Assembly: GCA_029582265.1 (NCBI GenBank)
Contig: CM055817.1
Coordinates: 31,539,097 to 31,603,096 of the forward strand
Direction: 5' to 3'
Length of the DNA: 64,000 nucleotides
Source: Zoroaster sp. YZ-2022
Taxonomy: Eukaryota; Echinodermata; Asteroidea; Forcipulatida; Zoroasteridae
Shown: positions 32,328 to 44,162 of the stretch, one piece after another
How the letters are laid out: each line of letters starts with the position of its first letter
Position numbering within the stretch: the stretch's first letter is position 1
The notes under the pieces: generated by a model
Seen by the model: only the letters and a program-made list of their open reading frames with translations
Told to the model about the DNA's origin: nothing
Databases searched by the model: none
Translations under genes and position numbers: made by a program

Positions 32328-33283
32328 ATTGTATTCTTCACAAAACAATTTTAGATGGGGTTTTTGGAAAATGTATTTCTCAAAGCACAAATTGGAATAT
32401 TGTACCTTGGAGAAAAATATATGAAATATCATTGTATATTAAGTTGGAATACTAGTCAGTAAGTGATTTATTTGAAGTCGCATATAAGTCTAGACTTTGG
32501 GATTATTTACTTATGGGGTTTGACTTAAGAAATTATAAGATGAGGTCGATCACTCTTGTGTAATTTCCCGAGAATACTAGCCATCTAGCCAAGTGCGAAA
32601 ATTATAGTACATGTAGTGTTAATTCATGCGACAAATAACCTACACTTTTTCAGGATGATTCGTTACCAAATTCTGTATCAAATAATGCAATTTATATTTT
32701 CCTTGTATTGTATCTTTCTACAGACTTTCCTTATTGTCCGGTAGCCTTTATTTAAGATATGGATTTAAGCCGATTCAGGACTTTTACAATACAATCTTAT
32801 ATAAATTTATTGTATTCTTCACAAAACAAATTTAGATGGGGTTTTTGGAAAATGTATTTCTCAAAGCACGAATTGGACTATATTGTACCTTTTGAGAAAA
32901 ATATATGAAATATCATTGTATATTAAGTTGGAATTTTAGTCAGTAAGTGATTTATTTGAAGTCGCATATAAGTCTAGAGTTTGTGATTATTTACTTATGG
33001 GTTTGACTTAAGAAATTATAAGATGAGGTCGATCACTCCTGTGTAATTTTCCCGAGAATAGTAGCCATCTAACCAAGTGCGAAAAGTATAGTACATGTAG
33101 TGTTAATTCGTGTGACAAACAACCTACACTTTTTCTGGTTGATTAGTTACCAAATTCTGTATAAAATAATGTAATTTATATGTAATTTATATTTTCCTTG
33201 TATTTTATCTTTCTACAGACTTCCCTTATTGTCTGGTTGCCTTTATTTAAGATATGGATTTAAGCCGATTCAGGACTTTTACA
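32328..33283 (+). repeat. Tandem duplication, ~470-bp unit, two copies
   Basis: Copy 1 (32,328-32,792) and copy 2 (32,808-33,283) align end to end from attgtattcttcacaaaaca to ccgattcaggacttttacaa with about 5-7 percent differences by eye. Copy 2 has a 12-bp internal repeat (atgtaatttat) near 33,170-33,190. No coding content is evident. Confidence 0.9.
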
Positions 33284-33638
33284 ATAATAATAATAATAAT
33301 ACTAATGTGTGGATTTATATAGCGCACGTATCCACCAACTAAGTGGTGCTCAAGGCGCATTATATTATTATCCCTGCTCATAAGGCTCATAAATCATTCC
33401 TGAAACCATCTCAGCTCCCTGGGGAGTATACAACTCAATTGCTGCCATTTCTAGCGCATATAGAGCAAACCAACTCTGCCTTCACAGGTACCCATTTAAC
33501 CCCTGGGTGGAGAGAAGCAATTATGATTAAGTGTCTTGCTCAAGGACACAAGTGTCACGGCCGTGATTCGAACCCACATTATGTTGCTAACACCAGAACT
33601 TGAATCCGGTAAGCTAGACCGCTCGGCCACGACACCCC
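33284..33638 (-). mobile_element. tRNA-Leu-derived SINE, minus copy
   Basis: Inverted copy of the SINE at 29,529. In minus-strand order: tRNA head with B box (33,638-33,555), CORE-like string, body, LINE-like tail (33,360-33,312) and (ATT)n ending at about 33,284. It sits exactly at the end of the second 470-bp tandem copy. The anticodon region differs from the plus copy by several bases, so neither is a functional tRNA gene. Confidence 0.88.
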
Positions 33639-34973
33639 CAATATAACCTTATATACATTTTTGGTATCCTTAAGACATGGGTTTGAGCCAATTCATGTAA
33701 CCTAATTAATACAACCTTTTGTTGAAGGGAATTATAGGGAAAAGGTAAAGCAAAGGATCTTTAAGCGGGATAAAAAAACGGGAAAATAGTAGTTGCCTAT
33801 TAAATGATTAAATATAATTGCCCTACTCAAAACATGAAATTACACAAAATTGGTGAATAATTACCCCACAACATTTCACATCAGGCAGATCTGAATTGGT
33901 AAATATTTTACCAACATCAATTTTAAAATTGCTCTATTATTGGGTAATTTTAATTTGACCAATTTGTGGTAAAATATTTAATAACCAACAGTTAGGTAAC
34001 ATTTAAATAACCAATAGATGGGTAAACACCTTTTCCCAATTATGTTGAGCAATAACTACCCCATGTAGGCAGTTGATAATCTGACCATTGTTGGTAAAAA
34101 GTCCTACATTATTGGTAAATTCGGGGATGAAATTTTGTTGTCTCATGTGCTATCAAATTAATATCCGCATAGTGTGTGCGTACGGTCCCTCTAACTCGGA
34201 GAGTTCATCAGAGTCAGCGAAAGACCAATACTGGCTCAAACTCAGGAAGGAAATATACACATTTCAAATTAAACCCAGCTGCGCACTTCCGCATTGAAAC
34301 CGAGGCTCTCTGTGTCAACTCACTCCCACCGATGCGAGGGTGCGTGCGTACGTGCGTGCGTGCGTGCGTGCGTGCATATGTGTGAGTGTGTGTGTGAGTT
34401 TGTGTAGCATACGCTGTGTGGACCTGAGAACAAAAGATGTCCACAGAATGTAGGTACTTGATACGTTATGTGGACTTACACACGTCCACACAGTGTTTTC
34501 GTCAATCATAAAAGTTCGATTTTCTCGAAAAGGAAGCATTTTTCTAGGCAGGTTTTTTGTCTCAAAATGGAGTAGATTATGAAAATGGAAAACTGAGACG
34601 AAATCCGCTCCAAAACCACTCTTCTGTGGAAATGGCAAGGGTTTTAAGAATGTCATATCCTTAAGTACACGAGAACAAAAGAAGTCCAGACAGGGTATGT
34701 CGCAAAGGACTGTGTGTGTGTGTGTACTTCTGTACAAGATGTATCAAAACGTTCTCAACGGATTCGGATGAAATTTGCTGAATATGTTGAGTTTGCTACA
34801 CGGACCAATCGATTAGGTTTTGATGAAAATCCGATTTCAGGAAAGCGTATTTTTAGGACCATATCTAACGTTTCTAACGTTAAAGTTATCGCGGATCAGT
34901 ATGCTAATAGTGTAGAACCGATGGGGCTCACTAGTTACCTATTTACTTATAACCTTATGTACGGCTGTACATT
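33639..34973. other. Non-coding; ggtaa-rich stretch and (GTGC)n microsatellite
   Basis: Around 33,850-34,130 the words ggtaaa/ttacc and their complements recur many times. A gtgc/gtgt microsatellite spans about 34,342-34,402, and its minus-strand open frames are repeat artefacts. The stretch 34,730-34,930 (ctcaacggattcggatgaaa) is open on the plus strand but resembles no protein. Confidence 0.45.
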
Positions 34974-36286
34974 GTGTTTATAGACCTGACAAAGGCCTTT
35001 GATACGGTCGACCGTGCCAGTTTGTGGAAGGTGTTGCATAAATTTGGCTGTCCTGACAAGGTCATCAGAGTTATTCGTTCATTCCATAACAGCATGATGG
35101 CAAGTGTAATGCAGAGAGGTGATTCATCCAACCCCTTTCCGGTCACCTGTGGCACTAAGCAAGATTGTGTAATGGCTCCGGTTCTGTTTGCCATCTACTT
35201 CTCGGCCATGCTTTTAACTGCATTCAAAGATTCAGACAGAGGAGTACACATTCAGTTCAGGTCAGATGGTAAGCTCTTCAATCCGCAACGGATGAAGGCC
35301 CGCACTAAGACCTCAGAACAGCTAATAAGAGAGCTCTTATTTGCCGACGACGGTGCTCTCTTAGCACACAGCCTTGAGTACATCCAGCTACTTGTTGATC
35401 GATTTGCTCATGCTTCGGAAGACGTTGGCTTGAAAATTACCCTAAAAAAGACAGAGATCATATATCAACCAGCACCAGACCACGTAGCCCATGCCCCATC
35501 GTAACAATCAACAATACCCCTCTCAAGTCGGTTAAAAAAATTGGCTATCTCGGTAGTACCCTCTCCAACACCGCTTGCTGGATGATGAAATATCCAACCG
35601 TCTGGCTAAAGCAAGCTCAGCATTTGGTAGGCTCACCCACAGGCTTTGGAGAGAGCATGGAGTTTGTCTGAAAACTAGAATCAAAGTTTATCAGGCAGTT
35701 GTTCTCACGTCATTGCTTTATGGCTGTGAAGCATGGACAACTTACAGGCGCCAGATTAGACAGCTTGATGCTTTCCAACTTTGTTGTCTGCGCTCTATCT
35801 GCAACATCAGGTGGCAGAATAAAATCCCGAACACTGCCGTTCTCACGAGGTGCTGCATCCCTGGCATAGAAAGTATGCTCATCAGAGCGCAGCTTCGATG
35901 GGTTGGGCATGTGGTTCGTATGGAGGATTCCCGCATACCAAAGGCGGTATTTTACGGCCAGCTGAGTACAGGAACCCGCAAAATAGGCCAGCCAAACTCA
36001 GATATAATGACACTCTTAAATCAAATCTCAAAACCTGTAAGCTTGATGTCGCTTCCTGGGAATGCGCAGCTCTTGATATACCTAATTGGAGAAGGTGCTG
36101 CAATCAGGCCATTTCATATTTTGACGTGAGCAGAGTCAGGTCAACACGGGACAAGAGAGCACAACGTAAAGACAATGCCTCCATTCCACCCTCCAGCAGT
36201 GATTTCATCTGCATGACTTGCAACAAGACCTGCAAATCAAGATTTGGTCTAACATCTCACATGAGACGACATCAACCTAGGCGATG
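34974..36286 (+). mobile_element. LINE fragment: RT plus C-terminal C2H2 finger
   Basis: The copy starts inside RT (FIDLTKAFDTVDRASLWKVL), then TCGTKQDCVMAPVLFAIYFS, ELLFADDGALLAHS (active site), a stop, YQAVVLTSLLYGCEAWTTYR, QLRWVGHVVRMEDSRIPK, a frameshift, and NWRRCCNQAISYFD. It ends with FICMTCNKTCKSRFGLTSHM-RRH, a C-x2-C-x12-H-x3-H zinc finger. Elements with this RT tail and finger are common in invertebrates; I cannot fix the clade (RTE-like or a neighbour). It is 5'-truncated with at least three frame breaks. Confidence 0.85.
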
Positions 36287-36364
36287 ATCATTTCACATCT
36301 TCCTTTGCTGAACACTTATCCGTCGAAGCGACAGGAGAATCCATGAATGTTTTCATCAAGTTTA

Positions 36365-36440
36365 AAGAATCGTTTGTGGCTCAGGGGGTTAGATGTACGG
36401 CTGTCATGTCGGAGCCATTGGATCAAATCCTGGGATTATC
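36365..36440 (+). repeat. Possible tRNA-like SINE head
   Basis: gtggctcagggggttagatg resembles an A box, and ggatcaaatcctgggatta a B box about 40 bases later. Short and without a recognised body. Confidence 0.35.
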
Positions 36441-36833
36441 ATTTTGTTTATGTCTATGAAAAAAGCTCTACTTTGTTATGTTTCAATTCAGGACAGGATA
36501 ACAAGTTTATAATTTCATACTTCCCAAAACAATTGCCAGAAGCATGGATTTACATCAAATAGTGTCCCAAAATTATTTATGGTTTGTACCCTTCATAAAT
36601 CATTGCGGCACGTAATGAAAGTATCACAATTTTCTGACAATTATTTTGTAAAATATCTCTGTTGAAAGTATTTGTACTAATTTCTAAAAGAAAATTAGCA
36701 ATATTCTACATTGCTACATCAAACAAAACTTGGAAATAGTCTGTAAATATAAAAATCGCATTTCATGAAAACAAATTTTGGGAAAACGGTAGCTTGATTA
36801 TATGTGATTGGAATTCATCTCGTTACAACTTAC

Positions 36834-36905
36834 AATTTCCTCAGGCTTTGTAGAGCAGCAAATGTTCCTGGTGCAAGTTCACTGATTTCGTTGTTCCGCA
36901 GATAT
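36834..36905 (-). CDS. 72-nt leucine-rich-repeat exon
   Basis: On the minus strand a polypyrimidine tract and CTAG precede the exon, and the donor GTAAGT follows it. The exon is exactly 72 nt with phase-2 borders on both sides and encodes one 24-residue LRR: YLRNNEISELAPGTFAALQS plus LRK, completed to LxxL by the next exon. Exons of this size and phase are typical of LRR arrays in receptors such as the LGR family and in peroxidasin-like proteins. No transposon uses this design, so I assign it to a host gene on the minus strand. The same exon with its introns is duplicated at 62,452-62,523. Confidence 0.85.
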
Positions 36906-39039
36906 CTAGGATTAGAAAACAAAGTAGAGTTTGTCATTAATTAAAGCCTGCTTATTTTGTTACCAGTGTTCTTAGATTTTCGTAAAGACATACCGGTGAT
37001 TGGTGAAATCGAATACTATGAGAATTTATTCTGCCTACAGTTTATTTTAATATTAGAATTAAAATACTTGACTGCATCAACATTGATAATAAGTACACTG
37101 GTCTCCATTGACAAGTGTTACCCAATTGTGTAGGCAGTTGATAATCCGACCATTTTGGGTAAAAAGTCCTACATTATTGGTAAATTCGGGGATGATATTT
37201 GTTTCTGTTTCATGTGCTATCAAATTAGAAAAATATGGAAATAATGCACAAATTAATTGCGTTATATTGTAATTTCTACAATGAAGATTGAAACAGTGCT
37301 AACACCAACATCCAGTTTTGCGACTACCAAGTAGGACCAGGCTAGAGACAGGTCTGTAATTCTGATGCGGGGTAGCTATAGCAATAAAAAGGAACCGGAT
37401 AATCCAGAACCACTCGGTGAATGCCATCTCACCCAGACTTATTTCCGTCGACCTCCAAATAATTATACGGCCTTAACCCTTTCGATCCCATGGGCTCTAA
37501 AAAGAGGCTTTGTTGTGATACGCTTCCTTCCCGTGGGATCTAAAAGGTGCCGGGAATCGGCATGCCATTGACGACCAGGGCTACTTAATTCACCACCTCA
37601 AAATGCTTGAGTGGTTTTTGGGGTTGGTGCCCTCTATTGACAGGAATGAAGTATATAAAAGTTTATGAAAAGAAAAGTGCGTCACTTTGCGGTTCCCGGT
37701 GCTAGGGTCCACTCGCTTCCACAACGGTCAGTTTAATTTAGTTGCAATCATGATGGAAACGGACATAAATGATGGCATTTTGGATGAGATTTTGGCAGAC
37801 AGTGGCTCAGAATCAGATGACGAAGTAACGGATGACGACAGCACTATAGCCATGGTGTGTACGTTGAGGCTTGTTGAACCGCTATAACAATGAGCTATAC
37901 AAATCTAATTTAAAAAAAAATAATAATCGAGGTAGTTCTAAAAATGAGATCTAAAAATATGTTTTGTTTTAAATATCATACAAACCCCTCCTAGCATACT
38001 ACTACTATGATAAAGGTAGGGAAATTATCGCAAAAATGTCAAGCTGAAAGCCTACTTTTTGCAGCGGTTTGTAAGCTTGAACCCCAAACATGTTTAACCC
38101 CAAAAAGGCCACAGCTTATTTTGATTGCAACATTCCAATTAACACAGTAGCGGAACAAGTTACCGCCGGGCCGGGGGGGGGCAGAGCACGGTCGCCCCCC
38201 AGGCATCATTCCCTAGCCACACGTGATTTCCGAGAGACCCGTCATGATTACACTTCATGTTTTCAGGGGAGCTCAAAATAAAGAAAGTGCCCGGTTGTTT
38301 TGTGTAAGTTCCAGCTCGGGCACGGTCCCCCAACCACCCCCACCCCCCACCCCCACCCCCTCCACCAGAATGTTAAAAAAAAACATATTTGTGGAGGGGG
38401 TCCGGCCACCCCCCCTCCGGGCCGGGGGACGGCTGCCCCCCTCCCCCCATCCCCCCTGACGGTCCACCACTGAATTAACAAATGTCAGACGGACACAAAC
38501 TAACTCATGAACTACAAACTGTTCTTCGGTATTTTCTCGAATACAAAACATCGAATTGGCGGAAAGTTTTATGTAGTCTGAATAGCACATGAATGGAATA
38601 CATGTATTCTTCCAATAACCAATGATGTGTCATGCCTTAAAGTTCTCTCTATATGAAGGAGTCATATCTGACCTTATTTCCATGCATGATCCAGTTAGGT
38701 AGAAATGTCCTCCTTTCCGCCCCAGAACTTCACTAAGCCTATTGAATTTTGGAAGGACATGCATAAAATGAACCAGTCACGACAGAACGTTAGCACTAAT
38801 GTTAATTTAAATGTCAATACCAAGCATAATATCATTCCCACAGAGTGTCAACAACAACTAGCCGCTTAGTTACAGTAACTACAGCAAGAACAGTTGAACC
38901 ATGCTTACATATTAAGAGTCATATTAGGGATGTTTGGTGCTGCTCCATACTGCATACTCCGTACTTCATAGTACATGTGTGCCTGCACGGTTGAGCAATA
39001 GTGTTCTCAACATGAAACGCAGTGGTCATCAAGAACAAC
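36906..39039. other. No proven gene; one candidate acidic exon; G/C-rich patch
   Basis: A segment at 37,750-37,854 starts with ATG and encodes METDINDGILDEILADSGSE followed by more Asp/Glu. It ends in ATG/GTGTGT, a plausible donor. It could be the first exon of the recombinase-like gene whose repeat starts at 39,040, but copy 1 cannot confirm it. A low-complexity G/C-rich patch lies at 38,166-38,460. Nothing else was recognised. Confidence 0.35.
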
Positions 39040-40612
39040 GTATAGACTGTACAGTAAAGACCCGCTTGCTTTTTATGTCAATTGTGGCCGCATAAAATGT
39101 GTGCTGGTAAATTAGTTACAATTTTTTCAGTTTTAGATAAATTACATAACACTAATAATGCAAAATGTTGCAATGCAGTCAACTGAAGATTATTTCTTTT
39201 CAATTTCTCAAACAAACAAGAATTTCCCCCTTTGTCTACTAGAAACATGTTAATCTGCATTCATGTCAGTTACTGCCACAGTGCAACTAAGTAAATGTAC
39301 TTGGAACTCAGTTGATTAACAGGCTAATAATTATTTCAGATGCTTCATGTCCATTTCTTAAAAGATTCGTGGAACATTTGAGTGGCCACGGTTATAAGCA
39401 TCTTTAGGTGCATACCCTGTAGATCTGTGTTAATAGATAGATGTATACGCGTACACGTATGAAAATGGACATTTCTATAACATTTCACCTAAGAGATGCT
39501 TTCCTCTTATATGTAACTTCAGTAAAGAAAACATTAAAAAAAACAGCCAAAACACTTTTTGACTTAAGGAAGAAAAAAACTTTTAATCTCATTAAACATA
39601 TATATTTCGCTCACTTTTCTTTCAATTTTTTTGTTAGTTTAGTTACTGTCTACAACATAAAGAATGCATACAAGATCATATTCGAATATACCTAAATTAT
39701 TTACTGATAAGGATGGACTAGCTAAAAGCAATACAGATTTTACAAAAGGTTGTTGCATAATGTTTAAGAAGAAAGTGACTAAGAACCACTTTATTGACAC
39801 TATTATCATGATTACGCACATTACAACACCGGTTACTGACGTTACCATTTTCATTCCTACGTATTCTTAAAGTGTTTTTATAAAGGTAATTTATTAAACT
39901 GTTTTCATGTTAGAGATCATGAGTATGAAGAAAATTCCACTTGTCAGATTTTGAATCAAAGGAAACGTTTTCTTTATATGAGTATTGGTGCCATATGCAT
40001 TTAGGAAATCAAAATTCCAATATCACCTATCAATTAACTAAGGACAAACACCAAATCGACAATCTTTTGGGAAAAATATTTGAGTCGGCACATCATTTCA
40101 CTTCAAATGATTATTTCTCAACAGATTCAAATAGAAATTAAGAATTTTCACTCAAAATAAGATGAGTTATTGGCTTTAAAATCAGATTTTATTTTTCTTA
40201 GGTCATGTGCACTTCATCATGGAATTGCCCATAAATGATTTAACCAGGGTACTAGTGAACCGGAATATGAAGTTGCTTGTGTGCCCCTTAACTGTGAGGG
40301 GCTCAAAGTCCTCTACACATACGCTCTGTTTTGAAACCAATCAAATTAATCATATGTTAAATTTGTTCTACTGACAGTATCAAGATAAGGGGATAGCAAC
40401 ATGACACTGTGGCCTCTGAATTCATCATGGTATCCTGCTGTAGTAACCTTGGTTAAGAAATGTAATCCATTTTGTATTGTATTGTACAACACACCAAAGG
40501 AGGACAGCTCCATATTGTCTTATCAATATTGCATGTACCACATGTCAAAGGACTAACACAATTCCCCCTCATTCGCTTCCTCATCCCCCAGCCCCCCTAA
40601 AAAATACATTAG
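39040..40612 (+). repeat. Dispersed repeat, copy 2, 5' half
   Basis: Matches 8,530-10,140 of copy 1 along its whole length with small indels. It stops after ccccagcccccctaaaaa, exactly where copy 1 enters its (AAAT)n tract. The missing 3' half resumes at 59,252, after the inserted Tx1-type LINE. Confidence 0.9.
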
Positions 40613-40682
40613 CAAAGCAAAAGCAAAAGCAAAAGCAAAAGCAAAAGCAAAAGCAAAAGCAAAAGCAAAAGCAAAAGCAATA
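40613..40682. repeat. (AAAAGC)n microsatellite at the 5' insertion point
   Basis: About eleven hexamer units sit between the end of repeat copy 2 (5' half) and the LINE 5' region. Copy 1 has (AAAT)n at the equivalent point. Confidence 0.95.
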
Positions 40683-42293
40683 ACCTAATATTGAGACATC
40701 ATCTTTCCAAGAAAAGGTAACATTCTTTCTTCTAGTGATTTAAAGAATCAATCTCCAGAAGTTTTTAGCTAAAAAATACGTTTTTGGGGCCTTTCCTGGC
40801 CTTTTTTGGAGTTTTTTTTCTCCACACCACACCTGTTGGCTGGACGCCATTTTGAATTTTACAATGGCGTCTTTGAAACGACCAAACACAATACGGTTCA
40901 GCACACGGAACATGAGAAAGGTTACTCCGCATGATGTTTATGCTGCCATGTACAAACAATTGAAAACAACGGCAACAATAAAATGCATCGCTGAGCTCGT
41001 AAAACAGCTGGTACAACGTTACCTTTGACAATGGTGAAGATAGCGAAGAATTAGCAGTAAATGGAATTTCCTTACATAACACGCTTGTGCAGTGTGAGCG
41101 CACCAATATACAGAAGTCAGCGGGAGTTTATATCAAGGCACCTTTTGAAATGACGGACCGGGTTGTCACCACGGCCCTTACCATGTAATTGAACTTTAGA
41201 GAACATCCGCAGACAAATGCACGATTTTGATTCCAAAATAGAAACCGGGGTAAGAAGTTGTTTAATTAATTAAAAACCTCAAGAAACCCATTCCCAGTTT
41301 CATAAAAGTTTGAGGCTTTCCCTGCCAGTAAGATACCGTGGTCAGGAGAAAACATGTAAGATCTGCGTAGCTACTGGCCACATCGCAAGAGAATGCCCCC
41401 GTAGAGGCCGATGCTTTGTAGCCTTAACCACAGAGCGTCTTGGCATGATGAAGACCATAAAGATACCGATTCAGAAGATCAAGAAGTCGTCATTAGAATT
41501 CCACCTGTAAAAGTATGGGCAGATCCAGACAACAAAGAGGCCAACTACAGTGATGCCGACAACGAGGAAAATGTAAGAAGCAAGAAAGACCAAGGTAGCA
41601 CTAAAACAACCAAACAGAGCATAAATCACCAATCACAACATATGGGTTTTTGGGACGAAGCAGTGAGAGCGAGATAATGAAGAGGAAATCGCCGGAAGAC
41701 AACAAGGAGACAAGCCCTAACAACAAAATATCTAGAGACGACAGACACGAGGAAGAATCAGACATGGAACACGAAAACATCCAATATCCCGAACAAAAAG
41801 ACACACCACCAGAACACCAAGCAAGACAACAAGAAGACACACGACGACCAGAACACCTCATCACACCTGAAAGACAACAAGAAGACACTATACGACAACC
41901 AGAAAAGAAAAAGGCATCAGAAACCAGAACTGAGAAAACACATGACACATCACGAAACATCCATAAGCTCCAAGGAGGAAATGAAGACAGATGATCAGTA
42001 GAAGACGACTCGGCTGGTGATGGGGAAGAAACAGACCAAGAAGGTTTCGTCCTATACAGCAGAGGTGGAGTACAGAGGTCTAGGAAAAAGATAACTTCAT
42101 GGCAGCCCGACTCACAACCAGACTCACAACCATCCACATCCAAACAACAACAAGATAAACTAAGCCAGTCCAGTCAACTCAGCCAAAGCACACAACAAAC
42201 AAAGGGAATAGGAAGAACTACCGGAAAATAATAAGTTTATCATCCTCTTTTTCATGACATGTTTGTCCATTGCTTGTCTAAATGTTATGCTAC
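40683..42293 (+). mobile_element. Tx1-type LINE, 5' part with ORF1
   Basis: Includes a 5' leader and ORF1. It continues after the Harbinger composite as ORF2 at 54,929-58,902. The last LINE bases before the composite encode the expected first residues of ORF2 (SIACLNV), and LNGLRNDLKRN follows on the other side, so the composite sits in the first codons of the endonuclease. Confidence 0.85.
40864..42231 (+). pseudogene. Tx1-type LINE ORF1 (nucleic-acid-binding), broken
   Basis: It starts at ATG 40,864 (MASLKRPNTIRFSTRNMRKV). After frameshifts it reads TWYNVTFDNGEDSEELAVNG, ERTNIQKSAGVYIKAPFEM and, after an AT-rich gap, KPIPSFIK, LPVRYRGQEKTC and the CCHC knuckle CKICVATGHIAREC with a second decayed knuckle (CFVx). 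The C-terminal third is Gln/Glu/Asp/Lys-rich and disordered, broken by a TGA at 41,992-41,994. It ends at TAA 42,229-42,231. The layout (RRM-like region, CCHC, acidic tail) is that of Tx1/L1-group ORF1 proteins that coat LINE RNA. Confidence 0.8.
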
Positions 42294-42310
42294 AGTCACA
42301 CTGTCACGAT

Positions 42311-42841
42311 TTTTGATTGCGAATGCACAGCGGATGTCCAGCGGTTGGTCATCCGTAGTCATACGTAATGATACGTTAGGGATACTTTACGTTAGAGATA
42401 CATTCGTAGTAGAGTCCTAGTAGGTCTGTCTCATAAGTCAACGTAAGGGACGGACGTAAACCTAAATTAACGTGCATGAGTGTGCAGTAGGCCAAATCTG
42501 ACAGGCCTATACATGTCACGTGGATACTTAATTATTCCATTTTGCGTACCAAGTTCTGAATTGGAGGTCGGCCATATCACAATGAACTTTGCACTGGATA
42601 ATAGAATTCGATGGCAGAACTATATAGACCGCCCATTTGGGAGGGCCTATGTGGCTTTCCTTCTTAATAATAGCCTAATTGCGGTGGTTGAATTGATTGT
42701 AATGGTAAATAGGCGCGTATTAGAAATGGCCAATGAAAATAATTCTTTTCTCCTAAACTGAATTGATGAGGTAACTGACACTATTGACGCCATGGTGTGT
42801 ATTGGCAAGCAATAGTTATCCAATGCCTTTCCTGGCCTGCA
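42311..42841. other. Left subterminal region of the composite; no gene before 42,842
   Basis: Bases 42,311-42,460 are rich in atacgt, atccgt and acgta words like the right end (54.1-54.9 kb). The rest holds a plus-strand open frame from 42,480 with no recognisable motif; I do not call it. Confidence 0.45.
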
Positions 42842-43944
42842 ATGATCTTGGCCACAGACGACTTTGCAATGGATAGGCCTAGGTTGTGTTTGCTCGCTCT
42901 TCCGCCGCCCGTCATACCACCGCCACCACTGTTGCTCCCACCGGTAGTTCAGGATATAGAAGTGCGTCCGCCTCCATTGCCTCCAAGACTGGATGTAATT
43001 CTGACTACACGACCAAACGCCCCGTACGGTGGAAACGATGTGTTTTCTAGACTACGAAATCACGAAATGGATTGTTGGTACATGACAGGTGAAACTGTTG
43101 CCTCTTTCCAGCAGATAGTGGAGGACATTAGACCTCTTCTGGACGACGAAAAGAACGGCACAGGCCCCATTTACTATCGGTCGAGAACCGTGTACTCCTT
43201 TTTTATTATTGGATCAATAAATATCCGGACATTGTCGAGATAAGTGTACTTTTCGATATTAGCAAACAATCAGTCAGCAGGGAACTGTATTTTATGACTG
43301 ACATTTTGTGGACGTATTTTCAAGAGGTCATAACTTGGCCAACGGATGAAGAGTGGGAACAACTTCGGGGCAATTGGGATACTATTCCAGACGCTGTAGG
43401 AGCGATTGATGGAACGGTCCATACAATCGAGATGCCAGCCGCGGAGGATCCCCACCTGTTCTACAGTGGTCATGTCCACAGATATTGTACGAACACCCAG
43501 GTCATCATCGACAATCGAGGAATTATACGGTACCTTCATGTAAGTATAATGAAGCTTATTTGACTGCGAGACTTGGAGGGATTACTTTACCTGTTTGCAT
43601 GTACATCAGTATTACTGTAGTGTCAGAGTTTTCTATCTCCATTTCAGTCTGGTTTCCTCGGGCACTCCACGGATGCTCGGCAATACCGGTTGATGGCACC
43701 CGGTGGTCTGACAGACAGTTGCCACTGCCAAACGACTGTTTCATTCTGGCGGATAAAATCTATCCTGGTCAACATAGAACATGCTCATTTCCGGGTACAT
43801 GTCGAGCATGTAATGAGGACTCTAAAACAGTACAGAATTCTTCAGGAGCGATGGCGTCATCCCAGGGAGAAGCTGAAGAAGGTTGTCGACATTTGTGGGT
43901 GTCTTGCAAATCGACATATCCAATTGATTCATGAGATCAGATAG
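42842..43944 (+). pseudogene. Harbinger (PIF/HARBI1-type) DDE transposase A
   Basis: From ATG 42,842: a Pro-rich N-terminus, then FSRLRNHEMDCWYMTGETVA, a frameshift near 43,225, ISKQSVSRELYF, VGAIDGTVH (first catalytic Asp, 43,402-43,428) and TNTQVIIDN. Donor CAT/GTAAGT at 43,540, a 108-bp intron, acceptor tttcag at 43,647, then SGFLGHSTDARQYRLM (second Asp) and VHVEHVMRTLKQYRILQ (Glu). Two compensating shifts between about 43,705 and 43,775 put PNDCFILADKIYPG in another frame. All three catalytic residues survive, but the protein cannot be made whole. It pairs convergently with Myb-like A. An AATAAA lies at 43,995. Confidence 0.88.
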
Positions 43945-44162
43945 ACGAAACTGTGATAGACTTTGATTATACAGCAACAAAGACTGGACGTGAAAATAAA
44001 ATAGTTTATTGATACAAAAATAGCCAATACCTGTTGTTTTATTCTATCAGCAACACTAGTTTGAACTTCAAAATAAAATATTTCATTAAATAAAAATATG
44101 AACACAGTCTTAAAACTCTTCCCAAGTTTTTCAAATCATGACCGGACATGTACAAAAATGCC

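Larger units (their letters stand above)
34065..37226 (+). repeat. ~95-bp direct repeats bracketing 3.0 kb (34,065-34,160 and 37,133-37,226)
   Basis: Both copies run from gtaggcagttgataat through aaaaagtcctacattattgg to catgtgctatcaaatta with a few differences. The bracketed DNA contains the C2H2-bearing LINE and the first LRR exon, so this is not a simple LTR pair. Confidence 0.75.

Noticed and set aside
34214..34737. Minus-strand frames rich in Thr/His/Ala/Arg
   Set aside because: Created by the gtgc/gtgt microsatellite.
38166..38590. Pro/Gly-rich frames in the G/C-rich patch
   Set aside because: Low-complexity runs of C and G open both strands; no motif or splice evidence.
41601..42143. 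180-codon minus-strand frame
   Set aside because: Shadow of the Tx1-type ORF1 acidic tail on the plus strand.
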